This document shows positions 1-7,412 of a stretch of DNA of 50,184 bases, in pieces. The stretch spans positions 1 to 50,184 of the forward strand of contig JACIXQ010000007.1 in NCBI GenBank assembly GCA_014360465.1. The letters are read 5' to 3'. Under the pieces are notes generated by a model. It saw only the letters and a program-made list of their open reading frames with translations. It was not told the origin of the DNA and ran no database searches. Origin of the DNA: a bacterium (GTDB lineage: Bacteria > Armatimonadota > JACIXR01). The stretch's first letter is position 1, and each line of letters starts with the position of its first letter. Made by a program: the position numbers and the translations under genes.

Positions 1-265
1 GTTTATCCCAGCCACTGAAATCAAAGGGTTTTTCTTTTGAGGTGAGAACGAGATAGGGATTTTCGTCAGAGAGTTCAACTTCCAAACAATTTTTCCCCTC
101 CGAGGAGTGCTGGGAGACGATTCTTTGAGGAGCTCCACTGAAGAAATGGCTCTCCATAGGGTCTTCAAAGGAAAAGAGTAGCTTGCTCTCAATACTTCGT
201 CCCTTCCCAAGCCCTAACAAAAAAATGGCTGAAATAATAAGTATAAGGAATCGCTTGAGCCTCAT
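1..265 (-). CDS. Secreted protein, 5' part only (cut by window edge)
   Basis: An ATG at 265 on the minus strand opens a frame that stays open to the window edge (88 codons). The protein begins MRLKRFLILIISAIFLLGLG, a clear Sec signal peptide (two basic residues, then a hydrophobic run). It is followed by a stretch (FSFEDPMESHFFSG, then GKNCLEVELSDE) that resembles the start of the beta-sandwich modules found at the N-termini of bacterial glycosidases. A good ribosome site, AAGGAG, lies 8-9 bases before the ATG. It follows the GH51 gene after a gap of about 130 bases, so it may belong to the same transcript or have its own promoter. The catalytic part, if any, lies outside the window. The function is unknown; a carbohydrate-active or binding role is inferred from context only. 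Confidence 0.7.
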   Translation of the reverse strand, partial: MRLKRFLILIISAIFLLGLGKGRSIESKLLFSFEDPMESHFFSGAPQRIVSQHSSEGKNCLEVELSDENPYLVLTSKEKPFDFSGWDK

Positions 266-398
266 TTTCGCTTCTCCTTGTTTAATTTTAAAAAGTCTTG
301 TTAAACGATTATGAAGACAAGTTATTCAACTCGTTTTTGTTACTGTTTGCCCTATAAAAAAAACTTGAAGATTCCCTGAATCAGGGGTAAGTTTCCCT

Positions 399-1844
399 TC
401 AGAGCGATATTTTAGCTTCCATAACCGTTAAGGAATGAGCTGGTGCGGTGTATTTAAAGGAGGGAGATATGGTTACCTTTCCCTTTTCTTTCACTTCAAC
501 CTCGTTGCTTTCAACATCTTTGCCGTTCAATTCCCAGACATTCGCCTCCGACTTGCCCTGAAAGTCCCTGATGTTTATCTCGCATTCTCTATCCTTGTCC
601 TTATCTCTATTCACTATGAAAATAGCGAGTTTGCCGCTGGATTTGTCAAGCGTTGCTGAGACATCAACATATGGGACGACTAATTCCCCTCCCCAGGCGC
701 GGGATATATATGTATCGCCCTCAATATCCACTTTAAGGGCAAGTGGACCAGCGTGTTGACGATAGAGCTGGAAGACGAAATAGGAAGGGGTGGGACGAAC
801 CCCCTTTTCATCAGCAATGATTAAGGGAAGGACATTGACCAGCTGGGCGTAATTCGCCATATGAACATCCAGACATAGCCTGTGGAGAACATTGAAGATG
901 CCTGCGGAGAAGAGGGCGGAGACAAGACCAGTGGGTTGCCAGAGGTTCCATTCATCAAAGGCAATCTTTATCCGATTATCGCCGGTTGCAGCGAGAATCG
1001 TAGCAGCAAGTCGTTTTAAGCTTCGCTCTGCGGCTAAGGGAGAAGCGACACGTTCGTAATAATCGGGATGATGGTAGTATTCATGGAGGGAAATGTAATC
1101 AATATGGGGACCGGCGATTCGCAGAACCTCCCAGTTCCATTCTGGGTCATCGCAACCCACAGCAATCGTCTTTATTGAAGGGTCAACCCATTTCATCCTC
1201 TTTGAGAATTCCCTGGCGTTGAGGGCGTAAGTGTGGGCATCTGTATGACCTATCTGCCAATCGCCATAAATTTCATTTCCCAACCCCCAATATTTGACGC
1301 CAAATGGCTGTTCGTTGCCATTCTTGACGCGCAGGTCAGCGTAGTAGGAAGCGCCAGCAGGCAAATTGCAGTATTCAACCCAATTCGCTGCTTCCTCCGC
1401 TGTGCCCGAGCCCATATTAACGCAAATATATGGTTCGGTGTTAACCAGCCTACATAGCCTTATGAACTCGTCCGTGCCGAATGTGTTGGGGTCAGTCGCT
1501 CGCCAAGCAAGGTCAAATTTAGCCGGTCTTTGCTCCCTCGGACCTATCCCATCCATCCAATGATAGCCCGAGGCGAAGTTTCCACCTGGCCAGCGCATAA
1601 TCGGCGGATTGAGCCTCTTTATCAGGTCAACTACTTTATAGTTGAAATCGTTGCCATCCCATATGCCACCGTAGATGCATTTATCCAGATGCTCTATGAA
1701 GTGTCCGTAGATATGGGGGTTTATCTCTCCTATTATGTTTTTCAAGTCAATAGTCACTTTCGTTCCTCCTCCTTTCTCCCCATATGATATCACAAAAAAT
1801 TGTAAAAGGATAAGAAAGACTATACAAACGCGATTTCTTAACAT
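399..1844 (-). CDS. Alpha-L-arabinofuranosidase, GH51, exported
   Basis: The family hydrolyses terminal alpha-L-arabinofuranosyl residues from arabinan and arabinoxylan. The GH51 signature motifs are present: MRWPGGNF near residue 83, the acid/base region WGLGNEIYG (Glu about 191) and the nucleophile region IAFDEWNLW (Glu about 298). A C-terminal beta-sandwich follows the barrel, which is normal for the family, and the length (481 aa) fits. I chose the ATG at 1844, not the longer frame to 1913, because it has GAGGTGAG just upstream, lies 19 bases after the queH stop, and gives a clean signal peptide (MLRNRVCIVFLILLQFFVISYG). Export is unusual for GH51, whose bacterial members are mostly cytoplasmic. 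It is the last gene of the operon that starts near 5500. The family is confident; exact substrate preference is not readable from sequence. Confidence 0.93.
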   Translation of the reverse strand: MLRNRVCIVFLILLQFFVISYGEKGGGTKVTIDLKNIIGEINPHIYGHFIEHLDKCIYGGIWDGNDFNYKVVDLIKRLNPPIMRWPGGNFASGYHWMDGIGPREQRPAKFDLAWRATDPNTFGTDEFIRLCRLVNTEPYICVNMGSGTAEEAANWVEYCNLPAGASYYADLRVKNGNEQPFGVKYWGLGNEIYGDWQIGHTDAHTYALNAREFSKRMKWVDPSIKTIAVGCDDPEWNWEVLRIAGPHIDYISLHEYYHHPDYYERVASPLAAERSLKRLAATILAATGDNRIKIAFDEWNLWQPTGLVSALFSAGIFNVLHRLCLDVHMANYAQLVNVLPLIIADEKGVRPTPSYFVFQLYRQHAGPLALKVDIEGDTYISRAWGGELVVPYVDVSATLDKSSGKLAIFIVNRDKDKDRECEINIRDFQGKSEANVWELNGKDVESNEVEVKEKGKVTISPSFKYTAPAHSLTVMEAKISL

Positions 1845-1863
1845 AACTCGCTCACCTCGCAGG

Positions 1864-2412
1864 CTATTTTCTCTTTTTCCTCTCAAGTCGCTGGCGAAGG
1901 GCTTCTTCCTCACTATAGATACAACCGCAGTATTTCTGCCGATAAAGTCCTAACTCTTTCGATAACCTAATTGATTCATAATATCCGGGACGAAAGTCCC
2001 TGAAGAGGAATTGAACACCTGTTTCTTTTTCCAATTGTTTGCCCAATTCCATTATCGTCTCCTGCTTCTGGTAGGGGCTGAGAAGGAGGGTCGTGGTGAA
2101 AAACTGAAAACCGTTTTCCTTTGCATATTGGGCGGTTCGGGATAAGCGGAGATAGTAGCATATTGTGCAGCGGTTGCCTTCCCTGAAAACCACTTCCCTC
2201 AAAAATTGGACCAGTCCATATTCTCCATAAATTACTTCCAAATTTTCCTTTTCAGCAAATAGCTTTACAGCTTCTTCTCTGAGAAGATACTCGGATAGGG
2301 GATGGATATTGGGATTGTAGAAGAAGAGAACGGGTTCAAATCCTTCTTCCCGCAGGCTTTTGACGACAAATGTAGCACAAGGAGCGCAGCAGGTATGTAG
2401 GAGTATTTTCAT
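1864..2412 (-). CDS. queH: Epoxyqueuosine reductase QueH
   Basis: QueH (formerly DUF208) reduces epoxyqueuosine to queuosine in the wobble position of tRNAs, replacing the unrelated cobalamin enzyme QueG. The protein starts MKILLHTCCAPC, carrying the adjacent cysteine pair and third cysteine typical of QueH. It continues with FYNPNIHP, a second cysteine pair in RCTICYYLR and a late CGC in RQKYCGCIYS. These cysteines bind the iron-sulfur cluster and metal in characterised members. At 182 aa it has full family length. Its ATG overlaps the stop of the upstream TPR gene by four bases (ATGA), so the two are translationally coupled. The link to TPR and nuclease genes looks like operon packing and not a shared pathway. 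Confidence 0.94.
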   Translation of the reverse strand: MKILLHTCCAPCATFVVKSLREEGFEPVLFFYNPNIHPLSEYLLREEAVKLFAEKENLEVIYGEYGLVQFLREVVFREGNRCTICYYLRLSRTAQYAKENGFQFFTTTLLLSPYQKQETIMELGKQLEKETGVQFLFRDFRPGYYESIRLSKELGLYRQKYCGCIYSEEEALRQRLERKKRK

Positions 2413-3959
2413 CGTCCTTCAAGGAATTTCGCTAAAGCGAGGTCTCGCTTGGCGCTATCAATAAGTACATCAGCCAACTGGAGCTTCTCATCGCCCAATC
2501 CCTCTATGTAGGAATTGAGTGCTACGAAGGCGCTTCGCAGGGTGGTAAGCCCGTAGCGGCGGGTGGAATAGGATTTCTTGAAGTCAGAAGGTGGTATTAT
2601 ATTCTCAAGCAAGCTCTTGAGGTGGTCTATATCTTTGAGCTCGTTTTCTATCGTGTCAACGGCTACTTCCTTGGATATCTTTTGGGAGAGGATACCATTT
2701 CTTATATTCGTCCAGTTGGTCAGCTTATTACTTATAAGCTCATCAACTATGTTCATTACATTTATGTAATCACTACTCGTCATCTTGTCCTTTATAAGTG
2801 CCACCCATTTATCCATTATGGAGAAGAGCTCCTGATAACGTCCAAGGGAAAGAGCGAGCTTGGCGAGGCTATTTGCCTTCTCCGGACTTGGCTTATTAGA
2901 GAAGGACGCTTTGAAATAAGCGTAGGCGCTCGCTAATTGCCTTCTGTTTAGGTAGCTCTCGCCTACCTCCCATTGTATGTCTGGGTCATCGGGAAAATCC
3001 CTTGCGAGGTCTTGAAGGATTTGGCTTGCTTCTTCATTGTTGCCAGTCTTGCGCAGATACTGGGCAAGAAGCAGTTTGCCTTCTTTGCTTTTGGGGAAGA
3101 AATAGAGGAGAACCCTGAGCTGGGCGATTGCAGAGTTGATTTGGTTCCTTCCTTTAAGAGCTTTTGCCAGTCCGATAAAAGCTTGCTCGTCGGTTTTGCT
3201 TAGGCTTAGCGCCATTCTGAACTGTCTTTCAGCTTTGCGGAAATCCCCCAGCTTTAGATAGCAGTTTCCCAAAGCTATGTAAATTGTGTGGTTGCTCGGG
3301 TCAACAAGGGAAGCCTCTTCCAGCTTGGCAATTGCCTCTCTTTCTTTGCCTTCTGAAAGAAGCTTATCCGCTTCCTGTTTCATTGTTTCAGCCTGTTCCC
3401 TTCTGACATCGGTGATATTGGACAATTCTCGCGTTATCAATTTATCCTGAATAGCGTAGCAGGCGCTATAGAGGGCTCGTTCCAATACAACCTGCTTTGA
3501 TGTGGTTGCCTCGCCTTTTGCTTCTCCCTTTACTTTGAATGTTTCTTTCTCCTTGGTTTTGACTTCCATCAAGTTGATTTCCAACTCAACCATTGCTTGG
3601 GGAGGGTCTTCCTTCTCCAAAACATTGGCAATCTTTCCCCATATGACGATATCCACCTCAAAAAGCTCTCCTATCTTGAGGGGATTTCTCTCCGGCTTAC
3701 TCGCTTCCAAATCGCTCAGCACACCATTATCCCGCGCCTGTGCTACTTCCGGTGAATGCTCGTTATATAATTGAACCTGAAACCAACCCGAGGATATCAG
3801 CACCTGTCTCAAGTATTGTGTTGATAAATAAGCGGTTTCCAATCCTCCCGCCCTTTCCCAGGGAGATAATGGAATGAGAAGTAAGGAAACAGGTTCTTTA
3901 GCAAGTATTGAGGAAGCGATAAGGAAAATTAGGTAGAGGAGTTTACATCTTTTCTTCAC
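2409..3959 (-). CDS. Exported TPR-repeat protein with N-terminal CsgG-like domain (tentative)
   Basis: This 516-residue protein starts at a GTG (3957-3959) that follows AAGGAGGG by 11 bases. A signal peptide is visible (KKRCKLLYLIFLIASSILA). The first ~180 residues form an alpha/beta region with phrases such as QYLRQVLISSGWFQVQL and VDIVIWGKIANV, resembling the CsgG/periplasmic domains that sense or assemble envelope complexes. That comparison is tentative. From about residue 190 to 370 there are several TPR units (for example AIAKLEEASLVDPSN, and KAERQFRMALSL). The C-terminal ~130 residues are helical and unrecognised. It overlaps the upstream zinc-ribbon gene by 17 bases and queH by 4. The likely role is a scaffold for protein contacts in the periplasm or at the outer surface; the specific function is unknown. 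Confidence 0.8.
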   Translation of the reverse strand: MKKRCKLLYLIFLIASSILAKEPVSLLLIPLSPWERAGGLETAYLSTQYLRQVLISSGWFQVQLYNEHSPEVAQARDNGVLSDLEASKPERNPLKIGELFEVDIVIWGKIANVLEKEDPPQAMVELEINLMEVKTKEKETFKVKGEAKGEATTSKQVVLERALYSACYAIQDKLITRELSNITDVRREQAETMKQEADKLLSEGKEREAIAKLEEASLVDPSNHTIYIALGNCYLKLGDFRKAERQFRMALSLSKTDEQAFIGLAKALKGRNQINSAIAQLRVLLYFFPKSKEGKLLLAQYLRKTGNNEEASQILQDLARDFPDDPDIQWEVGESYLNRRQLASAYAYFKASFSNKPSPEKANSLAKLALSLGRYQELFSIMDKWVALIKDKMTSSDYINVMNIVDELISNKLTNWTNIRNGILSQKISKEVAVDTIENELKDIDHLKSLLENIIPPSDFKKSYSTRRYGLTTLRSAFVALNSYIEGLGDEKLQLADVLIDSAKRDLALAKFLEGR

Positions 3960-5010
3960 AGTAAGCTTTGCCCTCCTTCGCCTGCTGAAGGAGTTGCTGA
4001 GATAATGGGTCGCTCCTTCCTGCTAAATATTGTTCAGCTTGGGAGAAGTGGTATATTGCTTCCTGCCATTTCGCTTGTTCCTTCAGAGCGAGGGCGAGTG
4101 AGAAGTGAACTTCTCCCTTCTTATTATCGGGGGCAAGTGAAAGAGCTAACTTGAGAAGCCTTTCGCTCTCCGCAAAATCCTTGGCGTGGAATTTTTCCAT
4201 AGCACGTGAATATAAATCGTCGAAAGATGGTGAGGCTCTTTTCACTTCGATGAATATTCTTCCCTTTTTCTCCTTTGGCTGGCTTGATTGAGGGGTTGTT
4301 GGCTGGATAATTATGTTAGTGTAAGGGACAGGTGTCTGAGGCTGTGGAGCGGGCGTGGTCGCTGCGAGGGGAGGAAGGGAAACCTTCTCATTTTGCGATG
4401 GAGGTTTCTGATTCGTTCGTGCTGAAGGGAGGGTGGTCGGAGAAGGTTGGTTAGAGGGAAATACGGAGGGAGCGGGAATATTTTCCGCGCTATATGGTTG
4501 ATTTGTGTAGTAATAGGGCATCTGCCACTGGTTATAGGGAGGATATTCCCAAATATTGGTGAGCGAGTTCGTCATAGTGGAAGACGGCTTTCTTTGGGGA
4601 ATGGAGTACACTACCAGAATGACGAATAATATACCTAAAAGCGCGAGAGCGGGAGGCAAAAGGGGGAAACGACGGAGGGAGTATTTCTCTCCGGTTAAAA
4701 GTTCAAGTTTCCTTCTCTCGGCGGTGCTTTCGGGGTTTAGTTCAACTGCGACGCGATAATGATGGATTGCAGAAGGGTAGTCATGTGCTTCTTCATATAG
4801 GGAGGCGAGAAGGGAATGAGCGGAGGCATTTTGGGGATAGCGATTAACGACTTCCTTCAGGTATTCCATTGCTTCATCTTTTCTATCCTCATCCATAAGG
4901 GTTATAACCCTCTCCAGGCAATCCTCAATGGGAGGGTTCAGCTCTCCCTGACAGTGAGGGCATATTAATAGTCCTTTTTCTATTTCCCTATTGCAATTTG
5001 GGCAAGGCAT
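3943..5010 (-). CDS. Zinc-ribbon and TPR membrane protein
   Basis: The protein opens MPCPNCNREIEKGLLICPHC, a CxxC...CxxC zinc ribbon, followed by two TPR-like helical repeats to about residue 105. One transmembrane segment (FPLLPPALALLGILFVILVVYS) follows near residues 114-135, then a long Pro/Thr/Gln/Ser-rich linker of roughly 110 residues, and finally a second TPR pair (DLYSRAMEKFHAKDFAESE onward). The layout predicts a cytoplasmic zinc-binding head, one membrane crossing and an extracytoplasmic TPR tail. The next gene encodes another exported TPR protein, so the two may interact. The ATG at 5010 lies inside the end of the RecU-like gene (31-base overlap). No enzymatic motif was seen. The function is unknown. 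Confidence 0.82.
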   Translation of the reverse strand: MPCPNCNREIEKGLLICPHCQGELNPPIEDCLERVITLMDEDRKDEAMEYLKEVVNRYPQNASAHSLLASLYEEAHDYPSAIHHYRVAVELNPESTAERRKLELLTGEKYSLRRFPLLPPALALLGILFVILVVYSIPQRKPSSTMTNSLTNIWEYPPYNQWQMPYYYTNQPYSAENIPAPSVFPSNQPSPTTLPSARTNQKPPSQNEKVSLPPLAATTPAPQPQTPVPYTNIIIQPTTPQSSQPKEKKGRIFIEVKRASPSFDDLYSRAMEKFHAKDFAESERLLKLALSLAPDNKKGEVHFSLALALKEQAKWQEAIYHFSQAEQYLAGRSDPLSQQLLQQAKEGKAYCEEKM

Positions 5011-5486
5011 TTTTCTTTAAAATGTTGAAAAAGTAAGTCCACTCGCCAGATATATCTACCCTTTTCCGTTTTCTCCCGTGGCACCTGATAACCGGAGAGA
5101 AGCATATCCTTAGGGATGGATGCCTTTCCATTTTGTAAAAGAGCTTCAATTTCTGCGAAATCAAAGGCAAAGGCTTTTATAACTCTTGGATTTCTTTTTC
5201 TTATGTTAATGACGACTATTGCGAGTCCGCCATTTCGTTTTGCCCCTCTTAATCCCTCTATCTGATAGGGAGGGAATTTGGAGAGGGGATAGGCGGCTTC
5301 TTTATTTGTATATTTCAATTCAAGGGCGCAGAAGACACCATCCTTGACGAGGATAAAATCGTAGGGACGCGGTGTATAGAAACGAGTCAGACGACTGCGA
5401 GGTGGCGGGGATGGCACCTTGTAATAGTGGCAAAAATCAAGCACCTTTAACGAATAGAGGAATTCCTCCTCAAATGCGTTCTTCAT
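4980..5486 (-). CDS. RecU-like PD-(D/E)xK nuclease
   Basis: RecU-family proteins are Holliday-junction resolvases; many thermophiles carry short relatives of unproven activity. This 168-residue protein has the nuclease core in RPYDFILVKDGVFCALELK (Asp, then Glu-x-Lys), followed by an alpha/beta stretch with GLRGAKRNGGLAIVVINIR, typical of RecU-like folds. I chose the ATG at 5486 because the longer frame's TTG at 5498 sits directly against the -10 box of the promoter at 5499-5527 and cannot be transcribed. With that promoter, the mRNA would start only a few bases before the ATG and no Shine-Dalgarno is visible. It is the first gene of the operon leading to GH51. The family is fairly secure; resolvase activity is not established. 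Confidence 0.78.
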   Translation of the reverse strand: MKNAFEEEFLYSLKVLDFCHYYKVPSPPPRSRLTRFYTPRPYDFILVKDGVFCALELKYTNKEAAYPLSKFPPYQIEGLRGAKRNGGLAIVVINIRKRNPRVIKAFAFDFAEIEALLQNGKASIPKDMLLSGYQVPREKTEKGRYIWRVDLLFQHFKEKCLAQIAIGK

Positions 5487-5498
5487 CGTTAATATCAA

Positions 5499-5527
5499 AT
5501 TATATGGTTGAGATTAATGCCTGTCAA
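5499..5527 (-). promoter_or_regulatory. Consensus sigma-70 promoter of the RecU-like/queH/GH51 operon
   Basis: On the minus strand TTGACA (5527-5522) and TATAAT (5504-5499) are separated by 17 bases, a perfect match to the housekeeping consensus. Only 12 bases separate the -10 box from the ATG at 5486, so transcription should begin about 5-6 bases before the start codon. Confidence 0.85.
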
Positions 5528-6246
5528 AGAGTGGAGATTCCCCTGGTGTATTGGACTTTTTCAAAATACATCAAATCTACGAAATATTGCCATAGCCAAT
5601 CTGCTAACATTACTATATTCTTCTTCAAGGAAATCTGACCTTTTTCTTCTAAGACAAGCATATACTCTTTTCTGGTCTGTTATATAAGTTTCTGGTGAAC
5701 TTCCCGGGATGTTGAACGGTTTTGATTTTAAGGCTTGGCTAAAAAGATAAAACTATTGATAAAGAACGAAGATTAAAGTGTGGCGTTTCAAAAAAATAGA
5801 ATTTGCTCTCCGCGGCATAGGGAAGTGCTATAAAATAGAATTCAATACTGCGGAGGCTTCTCTGAAACAGTTATAAATAATAAACGAGAAGGAAGAGAAA
5901 CTCCCAAACTGGGAGGGATAAAGAATTCCTATTACTTATGAGTAAAGATGAGGAATCTTAAGCGACAAGGGATTGACTGGGTAGAGGGGAATAATGGCTA
6001 CAGCGAGCTAGATATAAAAAATGGGATGACGAATTTTAAGCAAATGGAATGCTACCAAAATTTTCGCTCTATTCTAAGAATCTCGTTGGTAGAAGGGCTA
6101 TACTCACTTTTCTCATACCTTCTTTCCTCTCTTGCTCCTTACCTCGGTAGCCTATTAGTGGTTTCTAACATTTTTCTATTATTATGACTTACCCACTTTG
6201 CTGGCTATATCGTAAATCGTCTGGGGAGAATGAGCGAGCAACATGG
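5528..6246. other. Intergenic region with no recognised gene
   Basis: About 720 bases between two minus-strand operons. No tRNA, riboswitch or convincing coding frame was seen; one 79-codon plus-strand frame (5948-6187) looks like chance. A 5-bp-arm hairpin, CTCCCAAACTGGGAG at 5901-5915, is followed on the minus strand by a pyrimidine run and could be a weak terminator for the upstream sugar operon. The 11-mer GTGGCGTTTCA at 5780-5790 and the 16-mer starting ATGGCTATTCA at 6243, at the edge of the gap, recur in another intergenic region (see findings). Confidence 0.5.
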
Positions 6247-7404
6247 CTATTCATATAAAAGATAGGGTTTTATTTTCTCCTCAAACCTCTTCAAATCCTC
6301 TTCCCATTGAAGGAGGGTGGAGAGACCGTTAATCCCATCTATTATTCCCCTTAATATATCATCCCCAACCAGATAATCTATTACATATCCATCATCCCTC
6401 TTTAACCACTGAAATTCCTTGGGATAGAGGACTTTCAACATTTGAATGATGAATAGATAGAGCATAACTACATCAACATCGGGATTAAGGAGGTGAACTG
6501 CAACACCTTCGCACAATTCACCTTTATATTTCGAAAAACTTGGAACAAATCTAACGCTTCTGAAGAAGACTCCTTCGCTGTGGTGGTTTAGCTCTTTCGC
6601 TAATCTAAAACCATCTATCCAGGGAGCTCCGAGAACTTGAAAAGGAAAATTTGTCCCCCTTCCCTCCGATATATTCGTCCCTTCAAGAAGGCAAGCTCCG
6701 GGATAAAGCAAAACATTTTCCAGATTGGGGAGGTTAGGAGAGGGGTTTATCCAGAGAAGACCCGTATCATCATAGAACATATCTCTTTTCCATCCCAGCA
6801 TAGGGATTATTTTCAGGTCCAGTTGCAAGCCGAGAAAATCCTTTGCGAAGAGTGCGATTTCAGCTGGAGTAAGACCATGCCTCATAGGTATGGGAAGAAA
6901 ACCAACGAAGGAACGAAATTCATCTCTCAAGATGTTGCCTTCTCTTTTTCCACTTATTGGATTTGGTCTATCCAGAACGATAAAGGTTATACCTCTTTCA
7001 GCAGCCGCTTCCATCGCAAGAACCATAGTGGCAATGTATGTTGAATATCTCGCCCCTATCTCGGGAATGTCCCAAACGAGCATATCTATATCCTCAAGCA
7101 TTTCGGGCGTTGGCTTTCTTGTTTCGCCATATAAACTATAGACAGGCAAGCCTAAGTTTTTATCAATATAAGTTATAACTTCCTCGCCAGCCTGCTTCTC
7201 CCCGTGAAGACCATGTTCTGGAGCGAAGAGGGATGCTATATATAAGCCTTTCTCATAGAAAGCCTCAACTGTTGGGGTAAGCCCGCTTGTGAGGCTACCC
7301 TGGTTCACTATCAGCCCGATGTTTTTCCCCTGGAATATCTCAAAATAATCGCTGAGTGCTCTATCAACTCCCAGTTTGACCTTTGGACTATAAGCTTTTG
7401 GCAT
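6247..7404 (-). CDS. namZ: Exo-beta-N-acetylmuramidase NamZ (DUF1343, GH171)
   Basis: NamZ removes MurNAc from the non-reducing ends of peptidoglycan fragments during cell-wall recycling. The hallmark regions are all present: IGLIVNQGS near residue 30, FAPEHGLHGEKQAGE near 60-75, SLYGETRKPTPEML, VWDIPEIGARYSTY and FIVLDRPNPISG in the middle, and EGTNISEGRGTNFPF with GAPWID towards the C-terminus. At 385 aa it has normal length for the mature domain. It is the last gene of the six-gene sugar operon, 8 bases after the GH42-like gene. The N-terminus (MPKAYSPKVKLGVDRALSDY) has no signal peptide, whereas characterised members are secreted; this predicts a cytoplasmic enzyme acting on imported muropeptide sugars. 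Confidence 0.92.
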   Translation of the reverse strand: MPKAYSPKVKLGVDRALSDYFEIFQGKNIGLIVNQGSLTSGLTPTVEAFYEKGLYIASLFAPEHGLHGEKQAGEEVITYIDKNLGLPVYSLYGETRKPTPEMLEDIDMLVWDIPEIGARYSTYIATMVLAMEAAAERGITFIVLDRPNPISGKREGNILRDEFRSFVGFLPIPMRHGLTPAEIALFAKDFLGLQLDLKIIPMLGWKRDMFYDDTGLLWINPSPNLPNLENVLLYPGACLLEGTNISEGRGTNFPFQVLGAPWIDGFRLAKELNHHSEGVFFRSVRFVPSFSKYKGELCEGVAVHLLNPDVDVVMLYLFIIQMLKVLYPKEFQWLKRDDGYVIDYLVGDDILRGIIDGINGLSTLLQWEEDLKRFEEKIKPYLLYE

Positions 7405-7412
7405 CCTTGTCC

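Noticed and set aside
303-310. AAACGATT upstream of the partial gene as a LacI-type operator
   Set aside because: Only the short core fits and the flanks are not symmetrical; such a match is expected often in AT-rich DNA.
5901-5915. CTCCCAAACTGGGAG as a firm terminator of the sugar operon
   Set aside because: The stem is only 5 bp, the following run is mixed pyrimidine, and it lies over 300 bases beyond the namZ stop.
5948-6187. 79-codon plus-strand frame in the large gap
   Set aside because: No ribosome site, no recognisable family and uneven composition; it probably arises by chance in non-coding DNA.
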